Assembly: GCF_000621745.1 (NCBI RefSeq)
Contig: NZ_JHXK01000020.1
Span: 1 to 64,000 of the forward strand
DNA length: 64,000 nucleotides
DNA from: Clostridium beijerinckii HUN142
GTDB taxonomy: Bacteria; Bacillota; Clostridia; Clostridiales; Clostridiaceae
Reading direction: 5' to 3'
In this document: positions 1-9,159 of the stretch, piece by piece
Position numbering within the stretch: position 1 is the stretch's first letter
Layout: every line of letters starts with the position of its first letter
Position numbers and translations under genes: made by a program
The notes under the pieces: model-generated
Databases searched by the model: none
What the model was told of the DNA's origin: nothing
Seen by the model: only the letters and a program-made list of their open reading frames with translations

Positions 1-291
1 AAAAAAGTGTATGTTTTACTGGATAATGCTAAATTTCACACTTCTAGAATAATGCAGGACTTCGCTGACGCGCATAGCGAAGAATTGTTTTTAATAAATA
101 CTCCTAGATATTCTCCAGTTCTAAATCCACAGGAAAATATCTGGAATAAGTTGAAAAATTGTATTTTTACTACTAGTGCTTTTATATCTATTGATGAGCT
201 TTTTGAATCGATAAATTCAATATATATCCATTTAAATGAAGATTTTAACATGGTTAAGTCATTAGTCTATGCTAGAAATTACTATGAATAA
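1..291 (+). pseudogene. IS630-type transposase, C-terminal part (cut by window edge)
   Basis: The frame is already open at base 1, so the 5' part lies outside the window. The visible residues contain LLDNAKFHTS, which fits the second catalytic Asp region of the IS630/Tc1 DDE fold, and PQENIWNKLK, which fits the final catalytic Glu motif. It would cut and join transposon ends. A typical IS630 orfB is about 170 to 190 residues and this is the last half. Whether the element is intact cannot be judged here. No clear terminal inverted repeat was identified in the AT-rich 265 bases that follow, although arms AAACCTTC and GAAGGTTT near 448-497 could form a long hairpin. Confidence 0.75.
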
Positions 292-560
292 GTTTAATTC
301 TTAAGTTGGATATCTATATAAATATCCAAATTTGAAACTAGACTTATGTTGTAACTTACCGAAATCATAAATGTTTCGTTCCGAAAAGCCTTGATGTTAA
401 CTTTTTTCATTTTTACCTTTGTTCCTTTTTTAAAATATTTAATTAAACCTTCGAAAAAATGCTTATTGTTAACAAGGTTTATTTAAAAGAAGGTTTAAAT
501 TTTACAAGTTTATTTGAAAATACAATTCATATATTATAAAATATTTTTTGAGGTGTTATG

Positions 561-965
561 ATGAAGAAAACTATTAATGTTGTAGCTGCAATTATAAAAA
601 ATGAGAACGAAGAAATATTATGCGCTCTACGCTCTCCTATTATGAAATCGCCAAATCTTTGGGAGTTCCCAGGTGGTAAAATAGAGGCTAACGAAACTCC
701 AAAAGAAGCTATTGAAAGAGAAATCTTTGAAGAATTGAATTGTAAAGTGCGATATATTAATATACATAATGAAAATAGGCATGAATACGATGATTTTATT
801 GTAAATTTGATAACCACTAACTGCGAATTAGTAAATAGCTATCCTAAAGCTAATGAACATGCAGCTTTATTATGGCTGAAACCAGAAAGCCTGCTTTCTT
901 TGAAGTGGGCTCCTGCAGATATTCCTGCTGTACTTGAAATAATAAAAAATCATGCTATTATTTAG
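561..965 (+). CDS. Nudix hydrolase, MutT-like (8-oxo-dGTP diphosphatase type)
   Basis: A 134-residue single-domain Nudix protein expected to hydrolyse nucleoside triphosphates, probably oxidised dGTP, in the cytoplasm. The Nudix box is complete: GGK, then Glu, then REIFEELN around residues 38 to 60. Length and the opening KKTINVVAAII are typical of MutT/CTP pyrophosphohydrolase-like enzymes. ATG codons occur at 558 and 561; 561 is better spaced from the GAGGTG at 550-555. The stop codon lies inside the downstream terminator stem. A decayed second copy of this gene sits at 16.2 kb. The exact substrate cannot be read from sequence. Confidence 0.9.
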   Translation: MKKTINVVAAIIKNENEEILCALRSPIMKSPNLWEFPGGKIEANETPKEAIEREIFEELNCKVRYINIHNENRHEYDDFIVNLITTNCELVNSYPKANEHAALLWLKPESLLSLKWAPADIPAVLEIIKNHAII

Positions 966-977
966 CATGATTTTTTT
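944..977 (+). terminator. intrinsic terminator of the Nudix gene
   Basis: A 14-bp perfect stem (AAAAAATCATGCTA paired with its complement at 963-976) with a 5-base loop, ending in a run of seven T. The TAG stop of the Nudix gene is the first three bases of the descending arm. Confidence 0.9.
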
Positions 978-1069
978 ACACTATAAGATATATTAATTTA
1001 AACTAATTGATTTGTTCATTAATTTGAAAATTTTCTATACAGATAAGACACTATCTTAAAATTTTCACT

Positions 1070-1744
1070 TTATAAATAACTATTAAGATTTATTTGTTCT
1101 TTGAACTCATCTAATCCTACTCTGTCTATGTAATCTCCTAATCTTTCTCTGTTAGTTGCATTTTCCCTATATACTTCAATAACTTTCTCTATTAAATCAT
1201 ATACCTTTTCTTCTGATACAGAAAGTGCTATTCTATCTGCTATTCTTGGTCTAGCTCCACCTTTTCCGCCAACATAGAACATCCATCCTTTTCCGCTTCC
1301 TATTAATCCTATATCTTTAAATGCACTATCTGCACAGCTATGAGGACAACCACTTACTCCCATTTTTAATTTATTAGGTAATTCTTTTCCATGATATAAG
1401 CTGTCCAATTTTGAACCAACTGCTACTGAATTTTGAAGACCTCTTTTACAAAAAGTAGTTCCTGGACATACTTTTATACTTCTTACACATAGACCTACTG
1501 CTGCACCTGGGTCCATCCCTAGATCATCCCAAGCGTTATCTAAATCTTCTTCTTTTAATCCAACTAATGCAATTCTTTGAGCTCCTGTAACTTTAATAGC
1601 TGCTGCATTATATTTTTCAGCTACATCTGCAATATTTCTTAAAATCTCTGGAGTTACAAGTCCAGCAGTTAAATGTGGAGCAATTGCATATGTTTCCTTA
1701 TCCCTTTGTAATATTGCTCCTTTTTCTAATAAATCAGTTTTCAT
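1070..1744 (-). CDS. siroheme/[4Fe-4S] nitrite or sulfite reductase domain protein
   Basis: A 224-residue protein with the ferredoxin-like half-domain followed by the siroheme/4Fe-4S region of the nitrite/sulfite reductase family. Four cluster cysteines are visible: C93-X5-C99 in CPGTTFCKRG and C133-X3-C137 in GCPHSCADS. At about half the length of NirA or CysI it corresponds to the short clostridial single-repeat forms, which resemble dissimilatory-type small reductases; its electron donor and physiological substrate are unknown. It is monocistronic. A plausible promoter lies upstream on the minus strand (TTGCTA at 1839-1844, N16, TATGAT at 1817-1822). Start ATG at 1742-1744 follows an AGGAGA ribosome site. 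Confidence 0.82.
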   Translation of the reverse strand: MKTDLLEKGAILQRDKETYAIAPHLTAGLVTPEILRNIADVAEKYNAAAIKVTGAQRIALVGLKEEDLDNAWDDLGMDPGAAVGLCVRSIKVCPGTTFCKRGLQNSVAVGSKLDSLYHGKELPNKLKMGVSGCPHSCADSAFKDIGLIGSGKGWMFYVGGKGGARPRIADRIALSVSEEKVYDLIEKVIEVYRENATNRERLGDYIDRVGLDEFKEQINLNSYL

Positions 1745-1983
1745 CGCGTATCTCTCCTAATTCTAATTCTCAAAATAGAGTATTAATGTTATATAATAAT
1801 TTCTATTAGTTATTGTATCATATTTATAATCCAACCTCTAGCAAAAACATGATATTCGAAATATTCTGAACATATATAGAATATATAATATATGGTATAT
1901 ATTTAGATTAAATTCTATTCATTAGATGCCAATATTTATGTACTTTAAGTCGTATTTTAAGTTATTTTAAAACAAAATATCGA

Positions 1984-2012
1984 TTGACAAATTTAATTTT
2001 ATACAATATAAT
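1984..2012 (+). promoter_or_regulatory. sigma-A promoter of the MBL-fold gene
   Basis: Consensus TTGACA at 1984-1989, a 17-base spacer, and TATAAT at 2007-2012, about 50 bases before the gene start. Both hexamers are perfect. Confidence 0.85.
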
Positions 2013-2063
2013 TTGTTCATAGTAAATATTGCATAAAGGTTAATTATATTGGAGGAATAGATT

Positions 2064-2813
2064 ATGAGAATTTTAGCATTGGAATTTTATAAAAATGGAA
2101 GAATGAAAGAATCTTTTGCATTTGGAGGATCACTTGAAAAAGAAAAAATTAATATAAACAAAGATTACCCTGCAAGCCTGCAAAATTATTTAATAGATAC
2201 TGGAAAAGAGGTTATTCTAGTAGACACAGGTTTACCAGTTGAGACTCCTGATTTTGAAGATAAACCTGATCAAGCCTTATATATGGGTGAAAAAATTGCT
2301 AATTTTAAAGAAGCACTAAAAAATGTAGGTTATGCTCCAGAAGATGTTAGCAAAGTAGTTTTAACTCATAAACATCCCGATCACGCTGGTGAACTTAGAA
2401 TGTTTGATCATGCAAAGATTTATATATCAAAAATAGAGCTTGAAGCTATGAATATTGTAGGCGACAATTTAGTTGAAGTTAATTTTACTGATGGACATTA
2501 TAAAAACTTTGATAAAAGTCAAATTATAAGTAAAAATATTTATATGCTCCCAGCTTATGGACATACTACTGGAAATTCATTAATTGTTGTTTATGATGAC
2601 GGTATTCACTACATGATTCATGGCGATGTAACTTACACTGACGAAGCTTTAAGGCAAAACCAATTATCTGTTGTTTTTGAAGATAAAGGACAAGCAATTG
2701 AAACATTAAATAAAGTCAGAACTTTTATAAAAGAAAATGATACAGTTTATTTATCAACTCACACTCCTGAAGGTGTAGCCTCTCTTAAAAATAAAACTAT
2801 AATGAAAGTATAA
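2064..2813 (+). CDS. MBL-fold metallohydrolase (N-acyl homoserine lactonase-like)
   Basis: A 249-residue metallo-beta-lactamase fold protein. The zinc motif is complete: HKHPDH gives H102, H104, D106 and H107, followed downstream by GHTTGN, HGDVTY (bridging Asp) and STHTPEG (last His). The overall layout resembles lactonase-like members (AHL lactonase/AiiA group), but many clostridial members act on other esters or lactones, so no substrate is claimed. Start ATG at 2064 follows GGAGGAA. The nitroreductase gene starts 42 bases later on the same strand, so the two are likely cotranscribed from the strong promoter at 1984-2012. Confidence 0.85.
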   Translation: MRILALEFYKNGRMKESFAFGGSLEKEKININKDYPASLQNYLIDTGKEVILVDTGLPVETPDFEDKPDQALYMGEKIANFKEALKNVGYAPEDVSKVVLTHKHPDHAGELRMFDHAKIYISKIELEAMNIVGDNLVEVNFTDGHYKNFDKSQIISKNIYMLPAYGHTTGNSLIVVYDDGIHYMIHGDVTYTDEALRQNQLSVVFEDKGQAIETLNKVRTFIKENDTVYLSTHTPEGVASLKNKTIMKV

Positions 2814-2855
2814 TAAGTCTTAAAGTAACACTTAAACTTGAAAGGATTGAATAAA

Positions 2856-3599
2856 ATGAATAATACAATAGAAAATATAAAAAATCATAGATCAATTAGA
2901 CAATATCTAGATAAAGATATTTCAGATGAAATCATAGATGAGATCATAAAAGCAGCCCAAGCTATGCCTAATTCAATAAATGGTCAGCAAACAACTGTCA
3001 TAGCTATAAGAGATAAGGCAAAAAAAGAAAAACTTGCAGAACTTGTTGGAAATCAGGAATATGTGGCTAAAGCACCAGTCTTTTTAGTTTTCGTAATGGA
3101 TTTTTATAGAACTTACTTAGCTGGAGAAAAAACTGGTTCTAAGCAAATAATTCATGAAGACATTGAAGGCGCTCTAGTTGGTGCTGTAGATAGTGGAATT
3201 ACTTTAGGTGCAGCAATAATTGCAGCTGAATCTCTTGGGCTTGGAACTGTTCCAATTGGTGGAATAAGAAAAAATCCAGAAGAAGTTATAGAACTCTTAG
3301 ATTTGCCTAAATATACATTCCCACTTGTAGGCCTTGCAATAGGATATCCTTCAGATGAATCACACACTAAGCCAAGAATTCCTTTTGAAAGCTTTAGACA
3401 TAAAGATACCTATAGTAAAAAAGTCGTTGAAAATTCTATTGATAGCTATGATGAAGAAATGGAATCTTACTTAAAAGGCATCGGCAGATATGATAAAGAA
3501 AAAAATTGGAGTACTTTAACTTCAAGTATCTATCAAAATATATATTATCCAAAAGTAAAGGATGCAATGAAGAAACAAGGATTTACCCCTGAAAAATAA
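2856..3599 (+). CDS. NAD(P)H-dependent FMN nitroreductase (NfsA/NfrA-like)
   Basis: A 247-residue nitroreductase-family flavoprotein. RSIRQY near the N-terminus fits the FMN phosphate-binding motif, PNSINGQQ and LGLGTVPIGGIR are family hallmarks, and the C-terminal arm with RY and NW residues is typical of NfsA/FRP-type enzymes. It should reduce nitro compounds, quinones or flavins with NAD(P)H in the cytoplasm. An in-frame TTG occurs at 2838, but ATG 2856 is preceded by AAAGGATTGAATAAA and matches the usual family start. It sits directly after the MBL-fold gene and is followed by a hairpin at 3676. Confidence 0.88.
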   Translation: MNNTIENIKNHRSIRQYLDKDISDEIIDEIIKAAQAMPNSINGQQTTVIAIRDKAKKEKLAELVGNQEYVAKAPVFLVFVMDFYRTYLAGEKTGSKQIIHEDIEGALVGAVDSGITLGAAIIAAESLGLGTVPIGGIRKNPEEVIELLDLPKYTFPLVGLAIGYPSDESHTKPRIPFESFRHKDTYSKKVVENSIDSYDEEMESYLKGIGRYDKEKNWSTLTSSIYQNIYYPKVKDAMKKQGFTPEK

Positions 3600-3675
3600 C
3601 TCTCTATAAATTATGTGTTTTGAAATTAGCTGTTTAGATAATAGTTTTTTTCATATATATTTCCCTAATAAATAA

Positions 3676-3727
3676 AGAGTACCAATCATATTCCCCTTAT
3701 GATTGGTACTCTCTTTGCATTTTTTAA
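3676..3727 (+). terminator. intrinsic terminator after the nitroreductase
   Basis: Perfect 15-bp stem (arms 3676-3690 and 3698-3712, AGAGTACCAATCATA) with a 7-base loop. It is followed by CTTTGCATTTTTT, a weakly T-rich tail. Confidence 0.75.
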
Positions 3728-3915
3728 TGTTGCTTTGCAGCTTAATGATTAATAAGTCTTTCCCATATATTATCCAATTATTCAAATCTTAATTCTTAAT
3801 ATTTCTTCCTTATTTAGTTTTAAGTATTTTTTCAGTTAAATTTCAAAGGAAAGAATATTCAAAATATTTAGAATATGATATAATAAGATAAAAATATATA
3901 GAGGTGGTATGCTTT

Positions 3916-4095
3916 ATGGAGAAATATGGAGATCATGAAATAATTGTAATACAGAATAATGAAAATCAATACCCATATAAGGCAATTGCAAAAATAGGTG
4001 ATAATGAGATAAAGCATAAGGGACAGAGTCAGTCCGAAGCAATTGATTTAGTTAAGCAAAGCATTAATAAGTTAAAATCCAAAAATATAATCTAA
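3916..4095 (+). CDS. small hypothetical protein
   Basis: A 59-residue acidic/basic mixed protein beginning MEKYGDHEIIVIQ. No signal peptide or membrane segment is visible, and the pattern of alternating strand then a C-terminal helix (EAIDLVKQSINKLKSK) suggests a small alpha/beta fold. The start at 3916 is supported by AGAGGTGG at 3900-3907, eight bases upstream. An in-frame GTG at 3904 overlaps that ribosome site and is unlikely. An extended minus-10 (TGATATAAT, 3876-3884) precedes it. The family is not recognised and no function is proposed. Confidence 0.65.
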   Translation: MEKYGDHEIIVIQNNENQYPYKAIAKIGDNEIKHKGQSQSEAIDLVKQSINKLKSKNII

Positions 4096-4163
4096 CTGTA
4101 GTATAAGTGAATTTAAATGAATAAAAACTGTTATATTTAAAATATTAGGTACCCAATCTACAT

Positions 4164-4193
4164 AAAAACCCTCGACTATTGTCGGGGGTTTTT
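4164..4193. terminator. intrinsic terminator, possibly bidirectional
   Basis: GC-rich stem CCCTCGAC (4169-4176) with GTCGGGGG (4181-4188) around a TATT loop, flanked by an A5 run on the left and T5 on the right. It can serve the small gene on plus and, less clearly, readthrough from the helicase on minus. Confidence 0.85.
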
Positions 4194-4362
4194 ACCTTAG
4201 AAATAAGAAAATAGACTTCTTTATTACCTCTTCATAAGGATTACTCACTCTCTCAACTTTAAAACTACCCTTTAAACAATCTACTACATATCCTGTTCAA
4301 GATTCTATTAAGGTACAGGTAAAATATTATTTTTAAATTCATAAAGATACTCTTGTTTATTC

Positions 4363-5808
4363 TTATATATCAACTTTACTTACGGTACGTAGTCTACCTT
4401 TGATAGGTGTTTTTTGTAACTGCTGGAACACCCACTCTCCTTTATTATTTAATATTTCTACAAAGGTAGATATATCAACTATATTGATGATTCCTATATC
4501 GTCCTTTGTCATACCTTCAATATTGCAAAGTGTGCCTACAATATCTACCGCCCTCATCTTTGTTTTCTTACCTGCGTTAATATGTAATTTCATAATCTCT
4601 TTACTAAGCTTCGCACCTTTTGTTTCTTTAATTTCAGGTCTTGTATTCATTTTTAAATCAAATTCTTCTTTAAGATTATTTACATTTTCCACTTTAGGTC
4701 TTTCCTTCAAAAGAATCTCTTTACCTATATATTCATGTATATCATTTAAAAACTTACTTTCATTTTGTGTTACAAAAGTAATTGCTCTACCCATCTTGCC
4801 TGCACGTCCAGTTCTTCCTATCCTATGAACATAGCTTTCTTTGTCTTCTGGTATATCATAATTAATTACATGGGTGATATTATCTATATCTATCCCTCTA
4901 GCTGCAACATCTGTAGCTATTAGATATCTAAAATAACCCAGCCTAAAATTATTCATTACCCTTAATCTATCACTTTGTTCCATTCCACCATGTATTTTTC
5001 TGCAATCATACTGGAGCTTTGCTAGCTCCTTATAAACTTCATCAACCTTTTGTTTTGTATTGCAGAATATCATGCAGCTATCTGGATTTTCTATTATAGT
5101 TATATCTCTTAAAAGTTCTATTTTATCCAATTCATTTACGTTATATCTTTCTTGATATATATTATCTACAGATTTATTTTGCTCCTCAATTTCAATATGT
5201 ATAGGATCTCTCATATATTTATTGCATAAAGTCTCTATGTCTTTTGGCATTGTGGCTGATAATAACATGGTCACACGTTCTTTTGATAAGCTTTTTATTA
5301 TTGTTTCTATTTGCTCTACAAATCCCATATTAAGCATTTCATCAGCTTCATCTATTATAAGATACTTTATTTTTGATGTATCAAATGTACCTCTTTCTAT
5401 ATGGTCTATAATACGACCAGGTGTCCCAACTACTATATGTGTTTTTTGTTTAAGTTCCTTTTCTTGATCATAGAAAGGGGACTTTCCATAAATTGCAGCT
5501 ACTTTAATTCTTTTAAATCTACCTATATTAAAAATATCTTCTTTGACTTGAATAGCAAGTTCTCTTGTTGGCGTAATCACTAATGCTTGAGGTTTATTTT
5601 CTTCCCAATCCACTAATTGGCAAATAGGAATAGCATATGATGCAGTCTTACCACTTCCTGTTTTAGACTTTACTACTATATCCTTTTCTTCTAACGCAAT
5701 CGGTATAACCTGTTCCTGAACTTTTGTTAACTCCTTGAAATTCAACATACTAATTGCTTTTAATAACTCATTGGATAACTTATAATCATTAAAATTTGCT
5801 TTTATCAT
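4363..5808 (-). CDS. dbpA: DEAD-box ATP-dependent RNA helicase, DbpA/YxiN-like
   Basis: A 481-residue DEAD-box helicase. The Q-motif region ([13 protein letters not shown]), Walker A (KTGSGKT near residue 50), PTRELA, TPGR, DEAD, SAT, the ARGID motif and HRIGRTGR are all present. The C-terminal 75 residues (from about [17 protein letters not shown]) match the DbpA RNA-binding domain, which in DbpA and Bacillus YxiN recognises hairpin 92 of 23S rRNA, so a role in large-subunit ribosome assembly follows from the family. Length is close to YxiN. It is monocistronic, with start ATG after an AGATGATC-like weak ribosome site. Confidence 0.9.
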   Translation of the reverse strand: MIKANFNDYKLSNELLKAISMLNFKELTKVQEQVIPIALEEKDIVVKSKTGSGKTASYAIPICQLVDWEENKPQALVITPTRELAIQVKEDIFNIGRFKRIKVAAIYGKSPFYDQEKELKQKTHIVVGTPGRIIDHIERGTFDTSKIKYLIIDEADEMLNMGFVEQIETIIKSLSKERVTMLLSATMPKDIETLCNKYMRDPIHIEIEEQNKSVDNIYQERYNVNELDKIELLRDITIIENPDSCMIFCNTKQKVDEVYKELAKLQYDCRKIHGGMEQSDRLRVMNNFRLGYFRYLIATDVAARGIDIDNITHVINYDIPEDKESYVHRIGRTGRAGKMGRAITFVTQNESKFLNDIHEYIGKEILLKERPKVENVNNLKEEFDLKMNTRPEIKETKGAKLSKEIMKLHINAGKKTKMRAVDIVGTLCNIEGMTKDDIGIINIVDISTFVEILNNKGEWVFQQLQKTPIKGRLRTVSKVDI

Positions 5809-6252
5809 TTGATCATCTCTTTTCCATGTTTTTTACTATTATTGCTACAAATATACATTTTTATCCGATATTTTCTCTTTATCATTACAATCATATACCT
5901 ATATGCATACTAACCTTTTCATTATATCATACCCATGTATTTCTACTATTCATTTAATGATCCCTCCCTATAAAAGCGTAATTTTATATTTATAAAATAA
6001 TTATTATGACATAGTAGAAACTGAACTTTTCTCGTAATAAAATTGTTTGTTTTTTCCCATATAATAACATACCCAATTATTAAACAAATTAATATTATTC
6101 ATTATTAAGTTCGAACTATTCTATTTGGAAATCAATGCTACCAATTAATCACAATATATTTTGTAATTATATAATTATGCATTTAAGATAAATCCGATAA
6201 AATTTAAACTAGATTTTCAAAATATTCAATTGCTGTTAATTCCCCAAACATA
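5809..6252. other. intergenic region without recognised gene
   Basis: About 440 AT-rich bases between the divergently oriented helicase and ArsR genes. Nothing coding was recognised. It must hold the helicase promoter, and a long 5' leader for a cold-type RNA helicase would be plausible, but no riboswitch-like consensus was recognised. Confidence 0.5.
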
Positions 6253-6281
6253 TTGACAGGATCGTTTAGACTAGTTATAAT
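6253..6281 (+). promoter_or_regulatory. sigma-A promoter of the ArsR-family gene
   Basis: Perfect TTGACA at 6253-6258, a 17-base spacer and TATAAT at 6276-6281. A palindrome-like ATTCGA-N6-TCGAAT at 6284-6301 overlaps the expected transcription start, a natural position for autorepression. Confidence 0.85.
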
Positions 6282-6283
6282 CA

Positions 6284-6301
6284 ATTCGAAGGTTATCGAA
6301 T
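6284..6301. promoter_or_regulatory. candidate ArsR-family operator 1
   Basis: ATTCGA-N6-TCGAAT inverted repeat immediately downstream of the minus-10 box of the ArsR-type regulator gene. A similar TCGAA pair occurs at 6766-6779, before the EFR1 gene. Binding is inferred, not known. Confidence 0.5.
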
Positions 6302-6329
6302 CTTGATATTATAAGTTTGGAGTTGTAAA

Positions 6330-6626
6330 ATGGACACTAATAAAGCAGCAAAAATATTTAAGGCACTATCAAATCCCAATAGACTCGAACTATATTTAAA
6401 AATAGCTGAGGCTAATGAATCTAGTTTTGAAACTAAAGGTGAATGTTTTGTATATGACATGATCAATTCTTTAAGTATTGGTGCTCCTACTATTTCACAT
6501 CATATTAAAGAATTAGTGAATGCGGATTTGATTAGTACAGAAAAAAAAGGTAAATTTTTAATATGCAAGGTTAATGAAGAATTAATCGAAGAAGTTAGCA
6601 AACTAATATCATTTCAACGTGGATAA
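6330..6626 (+). CDS. ArsR/SmtB-family winged-helix repressor
   Basis: A 98-residue winged-helix regulator. The segment KIFKALSNPNRLELYLKIAE is the characteristic ArsR first helices, and SIGAPTISHHIKELVNADLI is the recognition helix-turn-helix. A single Cys in GECFVYDM is present, but the ELCVCDL metal box of ArsR is not, so the inducer is probably not arsenite and may be redox or organic. It is transcribed from a perfect promoter with a palindrome over the start site, implying autoregulation. The downstream EFR1 gene with a similar motif is the likely target. Confidence 0.88.
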   Translation: MDTNKAAKIFKALSNPNRLELYLKIAEANESSFETKGECFVYDMINSLSIGAPTISHHIKELVNADLISTEKKGKFLICKVNEELIEEVSKLISFQRG

Positions 6627-6763
6627 TTTGTAGCATATTTTAAACAGCTCAAATTATTATAGCTTAGATAATGGTAGAATATTTTTTAACACATAGGAAT
6701 AAACATAGCTTATCCCTATGTTTAAAATCCTCTTATAATTCGATTATTATCAAATTATTGAAA

Positions 6764-6780
6764 TATCGAAGCTTTCGAAA
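6764..6780. promoter_or_regulatory. candidate ArsR-family operator 2
   Basis: TATCGAAGCTTTCGAAA lies about 90 bases before the EFR1 ferredoxin gene and repeats the paired TCGAA half-sites seen upstream of the ArsR gene. Half-site spacing differs by one base between the two sites, which weakens but does not exclude a common binder. Confidence 0.4.
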
Positions 6781-6868
6781 CATATAAATTATATATGAAT
6801 TTGCCGCATTAAATATAGTTTTCTATTAATATTATATTGCTGGCAATACAAATTAATGGAGGTTTATT

Positions 6869-7636
6869 ATGAAAATATTTTATTTTACTGGAACCGGAAA
6901 CAGTTTAGCTGTTGCTAAAAGCTTTGGAGGAGAACTCTACTCAATACCAAAAGTCTTAAAAAGTAATGAATTAAATTTTGAAGATGAAAAAATAGGAATA
7001 GTATTCCCCGTTTATGGCTTTGCAGCCCCTAAGATTGTACAGGAATTTATAGAAAAAGCTACCCTAAAAAGTCCTTATATTTTTACTATTTTGACATATG
7101 GAAATAAGACTGGTGGCAGCATTAAATGGTTTGTAGATTTTGCTAAAAAGAATAATATAAATGTTCAATATGCTGACAGTCTGCTTATGATTGATAACTA
7201 CCTTCCAGTCTTTGATATTGAAAAACAAAAATTAAAACCTAATAATATAAACGAAAATTTAAATCGCTTGGTAAATGATGTTTCTGAAAATAAGCAATAT
7301 GTTAATAGTGGTACTTACCTTGATTCAATTGCAACAAACTCTATTCAGGGCTTAATTAAAATATTTCCAAATTTTAATTCAGTTAAAAACTTTTCTGTTC
7401 AAAATAACTGTAATGGTTGTGGAACATGCGCAAAAGTATGCTCTAGAGACAATATCGCAATTAATAAGGATGCTGGTAAATCAAAACTAATTTACGGTGA
7501 TAATTGTGAATTTTGTCTTGCCTGCATAAACCTTTGCCCACAAAAGGCCATAAAATTGAAAAGAGAACGTAATCCAAATGCAAGATTTATTAATGAAAAT
7601 GTAACTTTAAAAGAAATTATTGAAGCAAATAATTAA
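6869..7636 (+). CDS. EFR1-family flavodoxin/ferredoxin fusion protein
   Basis: A 255-residue electron-transfer protein. The N-terminal flavodoxin-like half opens with the FMN phosphate loop FTGTGNS. The C-terminal half has two [4Fe-4S] clusters with CNGCGTCAKVC and CEFCLACINLC followed by proline. The order (flavodoxin then 2x4Fe-4S) defines the EFR1 group of anaerobes, whose redox partners are generally unknown. Start ATG 6869 follows GGAGGT. A TCGAA palindrome in its upstream region matches that of the preceding ArsR-type regulator, suggesting it is the regulated target. Confidence 0.88.
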   Translation: MKIFYFTGTGNSLAVAKSFGGELYSIPKVLKSNELNFEDEKIGIVFPVYGFAAPKIVQEFIEKATLKSPYIFTILTYGNKTGGSIKWFVDFAKKNNINVQYADSLLMIDNYLPVFDIEKQKLKPNNINENLNRLVNDVSENKQYVNSGTYLDSIATNSIQGLIKIFPNFNSVKNFSVQNNCNGCGTCAKVCSRDNIAINKDAGKSKLIYGDNCEFCLACINLCPQKAIKLKRERNPNARFINENVTLKEIIEANN

Positions 7637-7664
7637 TCTAATTTATCCTCAAGTTTAGATTCAG

Positions 7665-7690
7665 GCTGGCCATTTATTGGCCACCTTTCC
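7665..7690. terminator. hairpin between convergent genes
   Basis: TGGCCA (7667-7672) and TGGCCA (7678-7683) form a short GC-rich stem with a 5-base loop between the EFR1 gene and the convergent hydrolase remnant. There is no strong T-run, so terminator activity is a guess. Confidence 0.45.
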
Positions 7691-7896
7691 TAATTTACCA
7701 TTGTCAAACGTCCACTAAACCTGCATCTGGGATCAGGTTCAGTCATTTTTCCTTCATAGTTAACTTGTAAAAATTTTTCCTTAACAAGGACAGGCGTAAA
7801 AGGCAAAGTGTAATTGATATCAGACATTTTTATAAACTCACTTATCAAGTCATCTTTTATAAAGAACATCATGTGGTCTAAATCGACAGAATCCAC
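7690..7896 (-). CDS. short protein of unknown family after hydrolase
   Basis: A 68-residue reading frame beginning with GTG and overlapping the last 19 bases of the broken hydrolase in another frame. The protein (LPFTPVLVKEKF, CRFSGRLTMVN end) has ordinary composition and reads like the C-terminal piece of a larger enzyme, but the family is not recognised. With the broken hydrolase upstream it may itself be a remnant of a lost or rearranged gene. A real expressed gene cannot be distinguished from a remnant here. Confidence 0.3.
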   Translation of the reverse strand: MDSVDLDHMMFFIKDDLISEFIKMSDINYTLPFTPVLVKEKFLQVNYEGKMTEPDPRCRFSGRLTMVN

Positions 7897-8804
7897 TTAG
7901 CCACATATTCTAAGACTGAGTTATCCAACGTTTTGGGAATATTGTATTCTTCTAATATTCGCACTATTGTACCATATATCGCTTTCATAAACATATGGTT
8001 TAATCCAGGGTAGAGTTTGCATGTGGCGTTGTTGTGGTCTTTTAATATCTGTTGGTACTGGTTGAAATCTTTCTCAATCGAAACCTGAACGTCTTTATCA
8101 CCATGCAAAACTAAAAGTGGCTTATCAGTTTTTATAAGAAACTCTTTAATTGGGTGCTGCTTCATTTCCTTTAGATACCATGCATAGAGGGAACCAACCA
8201 ATGGGGTCTGTTTTGCTGTCTCTTCAGACATGTTGGCGATAGAATTAAGCTTGTCTTTAAGTTCTTGTATCTGCTGTGATGCCATTTCATACTGAGATTC
8301 GTCAAGCTGTTTCAAGACATCTTCATTCTGGTCAATGATAACTTCTTCCAGGGTTCGAAATGTACCAGCAAGAATTACTCGTCCTGCAAAATCACCGCCC
8401 TCAGCATCGATTCTGGGAGCGAGCATCCCACCTTAACTGTGACCAATCATAAATACGCTGTTAGCATCTATACGCGGGTCTGTCTTTAACATATGGGAAG
8501 CAAATAGAACATCATGAATAACCTCTTCTTCAACGGTTAAACTGCCACCAAGTTCTCGAATAATCTGCTTGCCATATTTGTAGGTGCGTTTATCGTATCT
8601 TAGTGATGCAATCCCTTTTTGGGCAAGACCGTCGGCGAAGTATCGAAACAGTTTATTAGCTCCAATTGTTTCGTCTTTATCCACGGGACCTGAACCATGC
8701 ACAAATACAACCGCTGGAACTTTTTCTGTTTGTGTATCTGGCAGCGTCAAAATTCCCTCCAATGGATAAGCTGTGTTAGCTTGAATCGTAATTTGTTCTA
8801 TCAT
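7878..8804 (-). pseudogene. alpha/beta hydrolase interrupted by one nonsense codon at the nucleophile elbow
   Basis: Residues before and after a single TAA at 8433-8435 form one continuous alpha/beta hydrolase. The N-terminal half has the oxyanion HGSGPVDKDE region and ends in MIGHS. The TAA replaces the next residue and the frame continues GGMLAPRI. The intact motif would be GHSxGG, the catalytic serine elbow. The distal part carries the catalytic Asp (LLVLHGDKDVQV) and His (GLNHMFM). One substitution (CAA or TTA to TAA) explains it. Start ATG at 8802-8804 follows GGAGG. Base composition looks less AT-rich than its neighbours, suggesting acquisition. Likely nonfunctional unless suppressed. 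Confidence 0.85.
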
Positions 8805-8825
8805 ACTTGAACCTCCTCTAATCAC

Positions 8826-9158
8826 AATAAGAATAATTGGGTTTATTGTTCTATGTGATTTTATTGTCTAATTTCTATTATGAATATCACTCTTTGCCAT
8901 ATTCCTTCTCTAGGTTCTTATAGTCTCCCTAGTTGAGGCTCTGATTATTCCTCCTGAAAAAAGGCTTATATTAATTGTTATCTATAATATTAATCCTATC
9001 AGATACTATCTTACTTTGCATAAAATTATGATTGTTTGCTTATTTGATTTAATTCACTTGCAAATTCTCTCATTTTTCCTATAAATATTTTAAAATTTAT
9101 TTTTCGTGCCATGTATATTCAAAACAAAACTACACATGCTAATATCATAAGGAACATA
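8826..9158. other. intergenic region, no gene recognised
   Basis: About 330 AT-rich bases upstream of the broken hydrolase and before the candidate structured RNA. An extended minus-10-like TGCTAATAT at 9138-9146 could start the downstream RNA, with only a weak minus-35. Nothing else was recognised. Confidence 0.4.
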
Positions 9159-9159
9159 A

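Noticed and set aside
5809..6252. Riboswitch or T-box upstream of the RNA helicase
   Set aside because: No T-box or known aptamer consensus was recognised on the minus strand.
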